Assembly (NCBI GenBank): GCA_019022495.1
Contig: JAFEKR010000044.1
Location: 186,001-250,000 of the forward strand
DNA: 64,000 nt
DNA from: Epichloe hybrida
Lineage: Eukaryota; Ascomycota; Sordariomycetes; Hypocreales; Clavicipitaceae
Direction: 5' to 3'
The notes under the pieces are model-generated. The model did not search any database. It worked only from the letters and a program-made list of their open reading frames with translations, and was not told the DNA's origin. Shown piece after piece: positions 46,746 to 58,170 of the stretch. Position 1 is the first letter of the stretch; every line of letters starts with the position of its first letter. A program made the translations under genes and the position numbers.

Positions 46746-47860
46746 GTGCAGAGCCCCTTCTCTCGCGCTCCATCCATCTTTCATCAGGAGATCCAGCATC
46801 AGGAGCATGCCATCAAAGAGCCATCAAAGAGCATGGCGTGCCAGAAACGCATGCCGGGACTCTCAGCAGTGCAGCACCAAGACCAGTCCTTGATAAGGTG
46901 CCGGCATGCCCATTCGGCGACGATTTTCAACCCCCAGACAAAGTCGAATCTAGTACCCGCCTTCTCGAGCGAAGCTCTTCAGTCACACGTCGCCGCTCAT
47001 ATAAAGGAAGTTGCTTTGCTTACACTGCAAAAACTACCTAGCGATTTTGACGAGAACGCCAAGAACGTCGGCAGCGACCAACCATTAGAAAATGATGGGC
47101 CGGGATTTGTAAAGTTGCGTGGGTCCATGTACAGTGTTCTGGACGACGAAGCCCTAGACTTCCAGGACGACGACGCTGAGGCTGCAAGTGATATTTCGGG
47201 CCACCGCGAAGAGAACATTGGTCCATTGGTAACAAGACTCGACTTGGAGGACGAAGACGACTCGGGAATGACAAAGCTTCACCACGCGGTGCAGGCCGGC
47301 AACTTGCGCTTGGCTGAGTCCTTGGTCTACGGAGGCGCAAATTTGGGCGGCAGAGACAACAGAGGCAGGACAGCATTGCATTACGCTTCCATGGAACAGC
47401 CCCATGGTCCTGATGCGATGACTCTGCTGCTGAACGCCGGCGTTGAAGCTATCATGAATCTAGGTGACGACAACGGCCAGACGGCCCCTGCATTACGCTG
47501 CAGAGAGGGACTTGATTGATGCCATACATGTCTTGGTTGACCACGGTGCTGATACATGGTCCACTGACAACTGTGGTTTTCCCCGGGCCTCTGGGCCGTG
47601 GTTGCTGGGCAAACCCGCGCCACTGACAAACTGTTGACCACGGATGGAAAGTCTGCGCTGGCCTGGGCAGCCGGTTTGGGCTGGGCGATGGCTGGTCCGC
47701 GATACATTGGGCAGCGGAGGAGGGCCATCTGGAGATTGTGCGTTTAATTGTTGAACAAAGAGGCCAAGGCCAATGCTGTCAGCTCCTATGGTACGTCACC
47801 ATTGCACTGTGCCGCAAACGGAGGGCATGTGTCCATCGTGAGCCTGCTTCTTGTAACAGC
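46746..47860 (+). pseudogene. frameshifted ankyrin-repeat gene
   Basis: An open frame from 46746 reads 257 codons and enters ankyrin repeats (GMTKLHHAVQAGNLRLAESL, then RGRTALHYAS). From about 47485 the ankyrin signal hops between frames: PLHYAAERDLIDAIHVLVDHGAD, then WAVVAGQT...KSALAWAAGLGW, then WSAIHWAAEEGHLEIVRLIVEQ, then TSPLHCAANGGHVSIVSLLL. At least four shifts occur, at about 47485, 47585, 47688 and 47757, and repeats are shortened at two of them. The junctions lack GT-AG intron ends, so decay explains it better than introns. The N-terminal 170 residues are acidic with no family. Ankyrin genes are a fast-turnover class in fungi. Confidence 0.7.
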
Positions 47861-48632
47861 AAGCCGATCTACTAAACATTGTCAAGCTGTTGGTGCTTGC
47901 TACCTTTATTTATTTTCAACCGGGGTTGCCTTGGCTGGCGCATTGCCATGAGGAGTCCATGACGCACAACAAAGCCAGGGGTCCAATTTTTTCCTGTGTT
48001 TTGTGGAGGCGGTGCATTCGATTGGCTTACGGAAAATTCTTCAACACCCCAATGGCAAGTCCCCCCCGCCCAATCCCCGCGCTCATTCATGGCTCATCTC
48101 ATCCCATCGCTCGACCCTGCTGGCAACGAACAAAGTCCGTCTATTGTTCATGCATGGCCACTCATCAGCGCCAGAGCCTCTGGTTCGCTGGGTGACGGCG
48201 TGATGGCGTGAACGCCGTTGAGGCTTTGCAAAGTTTCCCGAGTCAGCACGCCCGCTAATGGCTGATGGCTGATGGCTGATGGCTCACATGCATATGCGTG
48301 CGATGCGCGTGGCAACACTGGCGCTGGCTGGGGATTCGGGACCGAGGCGGGAGGCGGGAGGCGGCGGCATGTTTGTTGGGTAAACAAAAAGGAAAGAAAA
48401 AAAAAAAAAAAAAAAAAAAAGGCCGTTGCCACACACACTCACACTCTCTCTCTGTCTTTCATTCTCCATTGACGTTTGGTCATAAAGCTCGTCTCACTCG
48501 CCGCCGCCCGCTCCTTGTCCCATTCTCCCCCAAGTCCAAGTCCTGACGACCCCAACCAAGAACTCAACCAAGACTCAACCAAGAACTCACCCAAGACTCA
48601 ACCAAGACTCAACCAGTCCTGCTCTCTCGGCC
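47861..48632. other. protease upstream region
   Basis: It contains a GATGGCT repeat (about 48258-48283), an A-run (48397-48420) and, directly upstream of the protease ATG, a CCAAGACTCAA tandem tract (about 48553-48616) that probably lies in the 5' UTR. No gene is seen. Confidence 0.5.
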
Positions 48633-50216
48633 ATGCGTTCCCTCGCACTTGGTGCGACAGCACTGGGGCTTCTGGCCGCCGACTCATTATTCGCTGCCGG
48701 GGAAGTCTTCATCAGCGGTTTCTCCAAAGCCGTGAGAGGAGATGGTTATCTTTCCGTTCCTGTTGGCACGGTCCAGCGGCCGGCCAGCTCGAAACGGGCA
48801 GCCAAGGCTTTTCAAGACAAGCTTTATAACATGGACGCGTTCTATGCCACCTATGGTGAGTCAAGATGACTCCATTCTTGTCCAACACACGAACCCGTCT
48901 TTCATACCCGACGACGCATGACGCATGAAAGCTTCCTTGGCCTTGACCAAAAAAACCCCGTGACGCATGAGTGTGCATGAGCGTGCTGACCCCTGATTCT
49001 CACTACAGTTGACATTGGCGAGCCTCCCCAGCGGGTTGCCGTCTTGGTTGACACGGGCTCGAGCGAACTTTGGGTTAATCCCGACTGTCGGACGGCCCTG
49101 AGTCAAGAGCAAGCACGATGTAAAAAGTTTGGCAAATATGACCCTCGGAAGTCGTCCGAATCCGTGGGGCCTTTTGGGTACCACAAAATCGACTACGGCG
49201 ACCCCTCGGACGTGACCTCGCAGTCTTCGGCGACGATTGTTTATTTCGCCGACACACTATCACTGGGAGGCGCCAAAATCTCCAACCAAACGTTCGGTCT
49301 CGTGGCGCAAAGCCAACGCCAGTCGCAGGGTATCCTGGGCCTTGCGCCAGATGTGGAAGGTGGCTATGACGGCAACAAACCGTACAGCTTGGTACTGAGC
49401 TCCATGGCCGAGCAAGGCCTCATCGCCAGCCGTGTGTATTCCCTCGACCTGCGCCACTCTGACAGTGACTCGGGCGCCGTCATTTTCGGCGGCTTGGACA
49501 AGAGCAAGTTCATCGGAGCCCTTGAGAAGCGCCCGATCGTCAACGGCATCAAAGGAGAATATCGTTTAGCAGTTGAGCTGAGCACGGTTGGTGTGACGAG
49601 AGCCAAGTCGTCCAGCTTCAAGGTTGCGGGCCCAGATTCCAATGTCATGCTCGACTCGGGCGCGACTCTTAGCAGACTGCACGCGGCTGTGGCCATGCCC
49701 ATCGCGGAAGCGCTGGGAGCTCGGAAAACCAGCAACGGCTTATTCCGAGTGCCCTGTTCTACGCGGAAATCAGCAGGCAGTGTCGACTTTGGCTTCGGAA
49801 AGAAGAAGATCCGCGTCCCACTCAAGGACTTCATCCTGCCCGGCACGTCCAAGACAAGCTGTTACGCGGGCTTGGTTCTGACGACTGGCCAGCAGATTCT
49901 CGGCGATAGCGTTCTGCGCGCGGGCTATTTCGTCTTCGATTGGGACAACCAGGAAGTGCACATCGCCCAAGCAGCCAACTGCGGCAACGAGGACATCGTT
50001 GCTGTCTCGTCGGGAAAGAGGGCTGTTCCCTCGGCCACCGGCAACTGCAAAGAGAGCGACGCTGCCTTTGCTGGAGGAAGCCAGGCAAGGACGACACAAG
50101 TCGACCCAGCAGCGACCGACACTGGCGACGCCAACGACGCTGGAGTTGGTGCCGCTGCGGCCGGCGGGCTGTCGATGCTTGTTGGATCGCTGGCCATGGT
50201 ACATAATGTCTTGTAA
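48633..50216 (+). CDS. secreted/GPI-anchored aspartic protease (A1, yapsin-like)
   Basis: Exons 48633-48855 and 49009-50216 give about 476 aa. A signal peptide (MRSLALGATALGLLAADSLFA) is followed by a short propeptide with a KR site (SSKRAAK). The two catalytic aspartates lie in DTGSSELW (Asp89) and DSGATLSR (Asp290), and the flap region around YADTLSLGG-like sequence reads YFADTLSLGG. ILGLAPD and ILGDSVLRAGYFVFD are the usual A1 landmarks. The C-terminus carries a Ser/Thr/Gly-rich stalk and ends in a hydrophobic tail (AAAAGGLSMLVGSLAMVHNVL), a likely GPI-anchor signal. Such yapsin/OPSB-type enzymes process cell-wall and secreted proteins. The intron is 153 nt and contains repeated GACGCATGA. 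Confidence 0.9.
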
Positions 50217-51214
50217 TTAGCTCCTTTTTTCAAATTTATTAGCATAGAGGGAGGCCCTCAAGGCGACGGGTGAGGCATTCTGGGGCACACTCACTTGAGT
50301 CACTTCTGAAGTCGTTGTTGCATAGAGCACTAGAGTACAAAGCATATGATACCCATATTGAGGTCTACATTCAGCATTCAGCAAAGACGTGAGAGATTTT
50401 TGCCATTTGCCAAGACTTTGGCATTGCTGAGCATTTTCCCCAATACTTCCCTCTGTTTCGTCCGACCTTGGACCCCCGGGAAAATCCCCGCGAACGTGGC
50501 TCCGGGCGGGAGGAGACAAATTGCGGAGGTGGGGCCCAAACGAGTGGACAATGAATGAATGGGACGGGACGGCCGCCGCAGCATTTGGTCAAGGGCCACG
50601 GTAAGCATCCTTGTTCCTCGTGACTCTCTCTCTCTCTCTCTTTTTTTTTTTTCACAACTTGGCTCGGCGGCGGCGTGCATCATCGATGTTCCTGAGCCCC
50701 CCTCCCCCCCCCCGGCCGGCAGTCTGCTCGAGGCTTGCTCGAGGAGAGTGCACGGAGGGGGAGGGCGTAACATGTTCGCGACAACCCCCAGCTCCCAGCT
50801 ACTCCGTGGTGGGGACTCCACGGCGCCCATCACGGTGCCCACCACGGTGCGACATCAAGGCGCCCACCCCTGGTTTCAGCTTTCAGCTTTGGCCTTCGTT
50901 TTCGCACTCCTGTTTCACAAATGGCATTCACCACCATAGACTCGGTGAATCTTTTCAACGCATATCCGAATGTTTTATTACAGAAACCCAGTCATGTCCT
51001 GTTTTTACAACCGTCTCTGATCCTCTAGCTTTTGCGCAACATGCATACATTGATATAATGTCCAAGACCAAAAATAGCACCAGATAAATAAAAATAAAAT
51101 ACAAAAATACAAAAAGTCCTTTTGTGCGCATGTGTGCGCGTTTTCGTGCGGGAAAATGAATCCAATGCCCTGGCATTACTTGGCCTATTACCCGTCCACC
51201 ATCCTGTAGCCAGC
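50217..51214. other. intergenic region between convergent protease and adhesin
   Basis: About 1 kb with CT/T and C homopolymer tracts (50624-50652, 50697-50716). It probably holds both 3' UTRs. No gene is seen. Confidence 0.5.
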
Positions 51215-53086
51215 TTACAGAGCAGCAATGAAAGCAACGGCAGCAATCAGCATACCGGCACCAACACGTCCGGCACCAGCAGTCACGGGGACGGAGCCGG
51301 TGGGGACGGAGGGAAATACACCACCAGTGCCAGTGCCGACAGGGAGACCAACTGGGACGCCGTCAGGGCCCGTCTGGGTGGCAGCGGGAGGCTGTTCGGG
51401 CTGAGCACCAGCAGGGGGCGTGGGCATGGCAATGTTGGGAATGGTAACCTCGACAGAGATGGTCTGGGTGGTGGTCTTGTCGACACTGGTGGTGGCGTAG
51501 ACGATGGTGGTGTAAGGGACAGAGGTGACGCGAGGAGTGCCGGTGACGGTGATAATCTCCGTGATGGTGTGAGCACCAGTGGCAATGGCAGGGTTCTGGG
51601 GAATATAAGGTCCGCAGATGCCCTGGAAGAAAGAGACAGCCTCAGAGATGATATTGTCGTTCTCACCGTGGGCATAGATGCAGTTGAAGATTGTGTTGAC
51701 GAACTCCGTGTTGGGGCAGTAGCAGCCGGCGTCCTTGTTGTTCTGGCACTTGGACTTCAACTCGAGGAAGGTGTTGAGACATCTGGGGACAACGACAGGG
51801 CAAGGAGGAGCCTGGGTGGGCCTGGAGACCTCGCCAGCAGGCTTCTCGCTGGTGCTGGTGGTGCTGGTGCTGGTGCTGGTGCTGGTGGTGCTGGTGGTGC
51901 TGGGGTTCGATCTCTCACCAGTTGGCTCAGCGTTGCCCTCAGTCTTGGAGTTGCTGGGGAGAACGACCGTGGTGGGCAGGCCCTCGGTGTGGGTGCGAGT
52001 CACGGTGACAGGGCAGACGGTGGTGCTCAAAGGAACGGTGACAGTGACAACGTGTGTTCCGTTCTTGCCAGGGCACTCGGTGACGGTAGGGCCGCAGCTG
52101 GTGATGGTCTTGGTGGACGTGGCGAAGACGGTCGACGTGGTGTCGAAGGTGGTGACAAAGGTGGTGGTCTGGGTACCAACGGTAGCAGGAACAGTGGGAG
52201 CGGTTTGCTGGCCAGGCTGGGTGTTGGAATTGGTTGACGCACTAACAGCAGAGGTGGTCTCCTGGCCGGGACGGGTGTTGGTGTCGGTCTTGGTGGTTCC
52301 AGGGACAGCAGGAGTAGTCTCTTGTTGGCCAGGTCTGGAAGAGGTTGTGACAACGGCAGTGTCGGGAGTGGTCTGGACCACCTGGGTGGTAGCCGTGGTA
52401 CCAGGAATGTTGCGGAGGGAGGTGACAGGTCTGGGCGCGGGCTTGCCGCACTGCCACTTGATCTTGTGGCAGGAGACCTTGCACTTCTTCTTGAAAGTAA
52501 GACCCTTCTGGATCTGCTTGGGGTAAACGATGCGAACCTTCTTGGCACCGCCGCACTGGTTGTTCACGATGGTTGAGCCACCCCGCTTGCAGTCGGAAGT
52601 GTGCTTGCAAACACTGCCGTCGGCCATGTCGTAGTGGAACTCAAGACGAGCATCGAACTCGGTGGACAGGTCAAAGCTGCCGATGGAGAAGGCATCTACA
52701 CCGGCGTTGGCGCCGACGCCAATCGCGAGTCCGGCATCGTTCTGCTGCTCACAGGTACCGGAGATGACCTTTCCGGGGCCAAAAGTTCGGCCCTGGAGCT
52801 CGCCACGCTTGTTCTTGTTGTCCTCGCAAGTCCAACCGCCGGCGAATTTGAAGCCAGCATAGAGGTCGAAGGAGCCAGTGGTGAGGTCATTAAAGTCCCA
52901 GTCTCCCTGCTGCTGGGGAGTACACTTGTTGATAATGTTGGAAGGGCAGGGGAATGTCTTGGCGGCTGAGAAGCCCAGATCAAAATCGAAAGAGACGCCA
53001 GCACCGATGCCGATGCCGCCAAAGGTAGCAGCGGCCTGCTGGACGCCGGCAGCGGCGACCGCGAGGGAGGAGAGAGTAGACTTCAT
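51215..53086 (-). CDS. mad1: Mad1-like GPI-anchored adhesin with CFEM-like domain
   Basis: An intronless 623-aa frame. A signal peptide (MKSTLSSLAVAAAGVQQAAA) leads into a Cys-containing N-terminal domain (about 25-225) with KTFPCPSNIINKC, WTCEDNKNKRGELQG and GTCEQQND. Next is a Thr/Pro/Gln-rich stalk (about 230-415), including three imperfect RPGQ-containing repeats and a Thr/Ser tract, expected to be O-glycosylated. A CFEM-like block follows (about 430-500: CPVVVPRC, AGCYC, FNC, FQGIC), then a Thr-rich region and a hydrophobic tail (AGAGRVGAGMLIAAVAFIAAL) typical of GPI signals. This order matches Metarhizium Mad1, a surface adhesin for insect cuticle; orthologues occur in other Hypocreales, so host role is not implied. 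Only seven of the usual eight CFEM cysteines are visible. Confidence 0.85.
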   Translation of the reverse strand: MKSTLSSLAVAAAGVQQAAATFGGIGIGAGVSFDFDLGFSAAKTFPCPSNIINKCTPQQQGDWDFNDLTTGSFDLYAGFKFAGGWTCEDNKNKRGELQGRTFGPGKVISGTCEQQNDAGLAIGVGANAGVDAFSIGSFDLSTEFDARLEFHYDMADGSVCKHTSDCKRGGSTIVNNQCGGAKKVRIVYPKQIQKGLTFKKKCKVSCHKIKWQCGKPAPRPVTSLRNIPGTTATTQVVQTTPDTAVVTTSSRPGQQETTPAVPGTTKTDTNTRPGQETTSAVSASTNSNTQPGQQTAPTVPATVGTQTTTFVTTFDTTSTVFATSTKTITSCGPTVTECPGKNGTHVVTVTVPLSTTVCPVTVTRTHTEGLPTTVVLPSNSKTEGNAEPTGERSNPSTTSTTSTSTSTSTTSTSEKPAGEVSRPTQAPPCPVVVPRCLNTFLELKSKCQNNKDAGCYCPNTEFVNTIFNCIYAHGENDNIISEAVSFFQGICGPYIPQNPAIATGAHTITEIITVTGTPRVTSVPYTTIVYATTSVDKTTTQTISVEVTIPNIAMPTPPAGAQPEQPPAATQTGPDGVPVGLPVGTGTGGVFPSVPTGSVPVTAGAGRVGAGMLIAAVAFIAAL

Positions 53087-54349
53087 GCTGAGCGATGATG
53101 TACGGTATGAATATAGCGAGTGTGAGTAGTTGTTGTAAAAAAGGAAATATCCAAATCCAGTTGTGATATCAAGTGGGCCAAAGGATAGTCAAAGGAAACG
53201 AATGACTTTGACTTTTCGAGTGAATAAGAGACAGAAATGTCTCCTCACCAAAAAAAAAAAAAAAAAGAGACAAGGTTGACGAAGAACAAATGTGATGGAG
53301 AAACAAAACGGAAAGGTCATTCCAAGGTGGGAGCTTGTGATATCTATATACGTCGATTCATAATTCCGCACAAAGCAAGCACACCGAGCACTTACACGAG
53401 TTGCCACACCATGTCGCCTCTACGTCAGACTTTAGACCACCACACCAGGGTGCGCAATTTCCGGCAAGGCTTCTCGTCGCATCAAAGGCTATGCCTGCCG
53501 AGCACACCCTTCATGAGCAGGTAAACGGGCTGACGGGGCATCCTGAAGCTGGTAGCGGCGGAAACCGTGGCGGCGGCTCCATAACGCTGCTCCATGCGAG
53601 CACAAGGACAGACGGTAAGAGAGTAAGAGAGTGGACGGGGGTTTCTTCTTGGGTGGGTGGCTGTGGGAGGAAACGGTGGTGTGGTCAAAGATGCATGGTT
53701 GCATCCCGGCATCATGTGCATGAGCAAAGCGGTTGGGGTAGTTGGGCGGCCTAAGCTCAGGAACAAGGGGCCGGTCGATTGGTGTCACTTGTCGGCCGTG
53801 AAACCAGCAGCTTCAAGCGGCATGGACCCATGAATCAACGAGACTCCAAGAGAGGGTGCCCGAGAGAGGGTGCCACGCCTACACCGTACACGCCACCGTG
53901 CCGCCCGGACGCTCGACCCTGCCCATGAACATGATGAAAATAAAAGTGGCACCAGGTCGAGCCGTCAATAGAACGACAGTAAATCCGGATTCCGTACCGA
54001 GTAGTAGTCAGTAGTAGTCAGTGTCAGTCGCGCGTCTTGGTCAGTCGGGGGCGGTCAAATACGACTTGGCCGGCGAGGTTCAAACACGCTAGGGATTCGG
54101 GCGTGTTGTCTCATTTGTCGTGATCGTGGCGGAGCAACACGTTCTGGTCCAAACGGATAATAAAGAACAATGGGGGTGTTGACAGTCCCGAGTCGACAGT
54201 AACCTAAAAAAGGTTGCATGCCGACTCTAGAAATGGCAATGATCAAAGTACGGACACCTACTACGGATTAGACACCCAGCCAGCCGGTCATGAATGCCCC
54301 TGATCTGTCCATTTGGCCTGAGACACCACGTCGACAGCCCGCGGGGGTC

Positions 54350-54600
54350 TGTCCACTTGGCTACTTGGCTACTTGGCTAGTCGGCTAGTTGGCTAGTTGG
54401 CTAGTTGGCGGTTAAGTATAGGTCGGTCGGTGGAGGTGCCAGAAGAAGTTCATGTGGAAATTCGTGTGGAAATTCGTGGGAAAATTCGTGTTGGGAAATT
54501 GTCCGTCCGGTAAAAGAGCGATCCAGGCTTTGTGGCATTCGGCATGCGAAAGTGAGAGAAATAGGGGAAAGAGGGGAAAGAGGGGAAAGAGGAGGCGGCT
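54350..54600. repeat. three successive short tandem tracts
   Basis: Three different arrays lie within 250 bp. About 54351-54408 holds ACTTGGCT then GGCTAGTTG units, period 9. About 54452-54500 holds GGAAATTCGTG-type units of varying length. About 54562-54592 holds GGGAAAGAG(G) units, period 10. Confidence 0.75.
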
Positions 54601-55992
54601 TGTTGTTGTTGGGCTTGAGCTTGGGCCAGGGGCAACCCGCGGCCCCCTCCTGCAGGAACGCCTCAAGTTCAGGTGGCTGCCGATTTGAGGGAAGGAGCAA
54701 TTAACCAGTGCCTGCCGCCTTGGCTGGCAGACGCAGGCACGATGAAGGCACGATAGAGGCACAATGGAGGCACAATTTATTAGGCACAATGAAAGCGCAC
54801 GTAATCCGTATGTACATGTAGGACAGCCATGCATGTCTCATCATCACCATCTCTTCCCGCCGTGTCTTGGCTATTTTCTATTTTCAGGCTCTGCATGTAC
54901 ACACCATGGCACACCACCAACCACAACAACAACAAGTCCCCTATTTCCCGACGAGCCAGCGTCGCGCCGGTGGCTTCGACCAGGTGTTCAAGAAAGTCAT
55001 CTATTAGTCCGTGTGCGCAGATTACGGTACGCATCATGTAGATGGCGGTGACAAGGTACAAGGGCCACGGCCGTGCGTCAGGCACAGCGGTACACGGCGC
55101 CTTGGCCCCTTGACTATTCTTGATTCTTGACCAATTGCTAATTCATCACCAGACGTATGCCTCGCGCTGCTTTTGCTGCCTCGACCGAGTCAAGTATTAC
55201 ATTGCAACATTACAGGCCGGGGCTTCATGTGGCATGGATGCTTCTTGGCGACTCATTTCCCAGCCCAGACTCCCGGTCCATCCCCATCCCAACTTGTCGC
55301 CGCGGGAGTTCCGTGCCGTGGTTGTTTTTGTTGACTTGTTCAGCAAACTCGACTCCGCCTCAACTCGCATCTGGGTGATTGTCAGCTCACCACAGACTGC
55401 TTACTTGTTGCTGCGGGATCAGACTTGCGCCGCTTTGTTTGAGCACACCATCGTACAACATCGTACAACATCGTACACCATCGCAGCCGGATTTTCGGGG
55501 CCTGCCTACCTACATACCTACATGCGTGCGTGGGCCGAGGATGCACGCAAGTGAATGGAAGTATGCAATCGGATCGCAAACGGTAATCCGATTGCGCGAA
55601 TACGGATGAGTCCTCCGCATATAGTACCCGTCTTTTCACCTTGAACATCTGGCCGACTGTGTTTATAATCCTTCAGTCCATGATTAAGTGGTTGCCGTTA
55701 TCTAATCTCGACCAAGTCTGGCTGTGGCAAAGTTCCAAGTTCAGATGGCAAGGGTGCATCGACCAGACGTTTTTTAGCCATGGTTAATCCGTACATGGTC
55801 GGAGAAATATGTCTCAACAACATGACAAAACAGCCGATCTGAAACATGCTTCCTGGCCTCAAGTTAAGGCACCGGAAAATTTGTCAACGACAAGCCAGGA
55901 CCCTTGTACCCTTGGTCGCACCACCATTCTCGTGGACTTTTGACCCTCCTGACAGCCCGACTCAACTTTCACGACCACGACGACGTCATTTC

Positions 55993-56175
55993 ATGCCAGC
56001 GCTCGTCAAGTCAAGCTCACTCTTGCTAGCACTGGCCGGGGGCATTGCATTGGGAGTGGTTGAGTGTACGAGAGGAGAGGGGCGTGAGTCAGTCAAAGAA
56101 CCGGGGACCCGGTGCAACGACGTCTCAGTGAATCTCTCTGTCTAGCTGTTTCACAACAACATGGCCCAAGAAGTT
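55993..56175 (+). pseudogene. possible relic of a secreted hydrolase N-terminus
   Basis: A frame opens with a convincing signal peptide (MPALVKSSSLLLALAGGIALGVV). It continues to PGTRCNDVSVNLSV, meets a TAG stop at 56143 and goes on in frame with LFHNNMAQEV. The Cys-x-x-Val-x-Val pattern followed by an Asn-rich turn recalls the mature start of secreted lipase/hydrolase proteins of Hypocreales. No nucleophile motif is found downstream. It could equally be a chance frame. Confidence 0.3.
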
Positions 56176-57173
56176 GCATTTCGCCCTCAACTTCAGATCA
56201 CGGAGGTGGCGATGTCTGCCGTCAGGCGTTGCCGTCAGGCACGAAAGAAAAGCGGGCATCAGCCTAGAAATAGAGAAGGAAAAGTCTTCCTACGTCATAG
56301 TCATGCACTACTATACAGGCAAACGGGGTACAAGATGATCTAGATAGACGGGAGGCTTGAGAGAGCAGTGCTTCTCCCAGCCACATGTAGCGTTTGAAAA
56401 AAACTCGCAAACATCTCTTTTACCCAAGCTGCCACTAGTCCATCTCTCTTTGACCCCGAGCACCCTTGGCAGCAGAAGCGCAAACATCAGAATACGCCAT
56501 GTAGCACGCATCTATGGATCAAATTCATTGAATTGGGAAGAGCTACGGGAGACATATGCATGTGACCGCTTTGACATGTCCGTTTTCTTTCCATGCAACC
56601 TTGCAGCCAATGGCCAAAGATGGTACGCGTGCACAGCATTAATCGTCCTCGCCCTTGAGCCATGGATGCTGGCCTCACAAAGTCACAAATCAGTAGATGA
56701 CCCAATAACGACTGGCATTGACTCTTATCCGACAACTGATTACCGACAAAAATATGTCCTTATTCCAGCAATTATTCGATTTATTTCCGACCCCTGCATA
56801 TCAAAGCGCCATGCCCGCCCACACCATTCCTAATAGTACCTACCCTATAAGCCACATCCCAATCATGATGCAGGCCCGCGCCGTCCTGACATGGCATTAC
56901 AGACCAACGGCGTCATAAGATAAATTCGATACATCAGTGTAAATGAATGGTCGAGTCCGGACCGGAAGGAAAAGATGAAAAGTGTATAATCGCATGGTGA
57001 TCCGCGCGTCCGTTCCTGAACCGTATTACTGTTTGCAACCTACCAACCAGTTAGCAAACCTAGCCTGATGAAATAAAGTCCGAAAAAAAAAGAGATGACC
57101 TCACTTGTTTCAAACGAGATCGAATAAGCATAACCACCGTTTTTTTTAAAAAAAAAGGGGCAGCGCCACAACA

Positions 57174-57530
57174 CTACCAGTCATGGTGTTGTTCGTCGTA
57201 GTCCACGTATACTTGGGATGACTCCAACGTAGCCAGATCAAGCTCATCGTCCTCATGCTCGATATCATCATCGATATCATCCCCGGCTTGAACAAGAGCA
57301 GCTTCCCACTCAAGACGACCGGCACGACGCTCGTCGTCAAAGCAAACACAGCCATGTTTGTCACGGCGGCGATACGCGCCCCCGCACGCCGTACAGGGCT
57401 TCATATCGGATGGCCCTGGGTATTTAAGATATATGCGGATAAGGGCTCTCTTCACGGAAAGATGTATCACGCAAGGGGTGTAAAAAATCTGTGGTAAAAA
57501 AAAATCGGGCAAGTTATTCTCGGCAGACAA
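57174..57530 (-). CDS. small protein with Cys/His cluster, hypothetical
   Basis: A 118-codon minus-strand frame. If translated from the internal ATG it gives 76 aa beginning MKPCTACGGAYRRRDKHGCVC, with CxxC, His and CxC ligands spaced like a small zinc-binding unit. A basic RRAGR element and a strongly acidic tail (DDIDDDIEHEDDELD) follow, then a Tyr/Asp/His C-terminus. The region upstream of that ATG has no clear signal and may be leader. The acidic and Cys/His organisation is unlike the random shadow frames nearby, which is why I list it, but I know no family, and it could be the last exon of a larger gene. Confidence 0.4.
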   Translation of the reverse strand: MSAENNLPDFFLPQIFYTPCVIHLSVKRALIRIYLKYPGPSDMKPCTACGGAYRRRDKHGCVCFDDERRAGRLEWEAALVQAGDDIDDDIEHEDDELDLATLESSQVYVDYDEQHHDW

Positions 57531-58170
57531 TGTCTAGAATGCTTTTTGACAAGACAAGACAAGACCAGGAATTGTGTCTCTCGTCTCTGGCTTTATACCT
57601 TTTCCCCCTTCCCATAATGATGAAGCTACTTCACGATATTCACAGCTTGTCTTGTCTGAGGGAGCCTCACGGTTGCAAAAAAAAGACGTACTAGTACATT
57701 ACGCGGCGGGAGCGGTCTTGAGGAGCTCCGCAGAGGAATAAAGAGCCCTCCCCCCCATGGTGACGAGGCGTCATCTGGTTGGTCCAGGGCTGTTCATGCG
57801 CAGAGCAGCTTTTCAGTGCTTCAACTGGGAGTCCAGTCTGAACAAGAAAATAAGCCTCTTGGGGACGATGCTGATTGGTAGGATTGGCAGGGGTAGGGGA
57901 GCCCGGTACGAGGGGGAGGAATGAGGCAGATGCGAGAATTGCGTACAAGTGCCAGTGAATAAGAGGTGGTTTCAGAAAGCGACAAGTGGTGTGGGAGGAC
58001 GAGATATGCAGAATGGGAGGCTTGCGGATCCGTAGACGGCTTGTTGCTGGGTGTGACTTGCTGGAGACGGGGCCATCCCTGTAGTTGCATGTACTACATG
58101 AAAAGTTCACGGTTGTGAAAGAGAACCTTTCCTGGCATTATTTCATCTTCACAGACTCCAGAGCAGAATC
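57531..58170. other. VMS1 3' flank
   Basis: 640 bp with no recognised gene; a short ACAAGACAAGAC tract is at about 57550-57566. It includes the VMS1 3' UTR. Confidence 0.5.

Larger units (their letters stand above)
53087..57173. other. 4 kb gene-poor stretch
   Basis: The left end is the adhesin promoter/leader, with an A-run at 53251-53266. No intact gene is found. Short tandem tracts at 54350-54600 and one possible relic at 55993 are listed separately. A 144-codon frame at 55120-55554 has no recognisable content. Confidence 0.45.

Noticed and set aside
52027..52526. Val/Leu-rich frames antisense to the adhesin stalk
   Set aside because: Complement of a Thr/Ser-rich repeat region; composition explained by the gene on the other strand.
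55120..55554. 144-codon plus-strand frame
   Set aside because: Contains repeated CATCGTACAA simple sequence and no domain.
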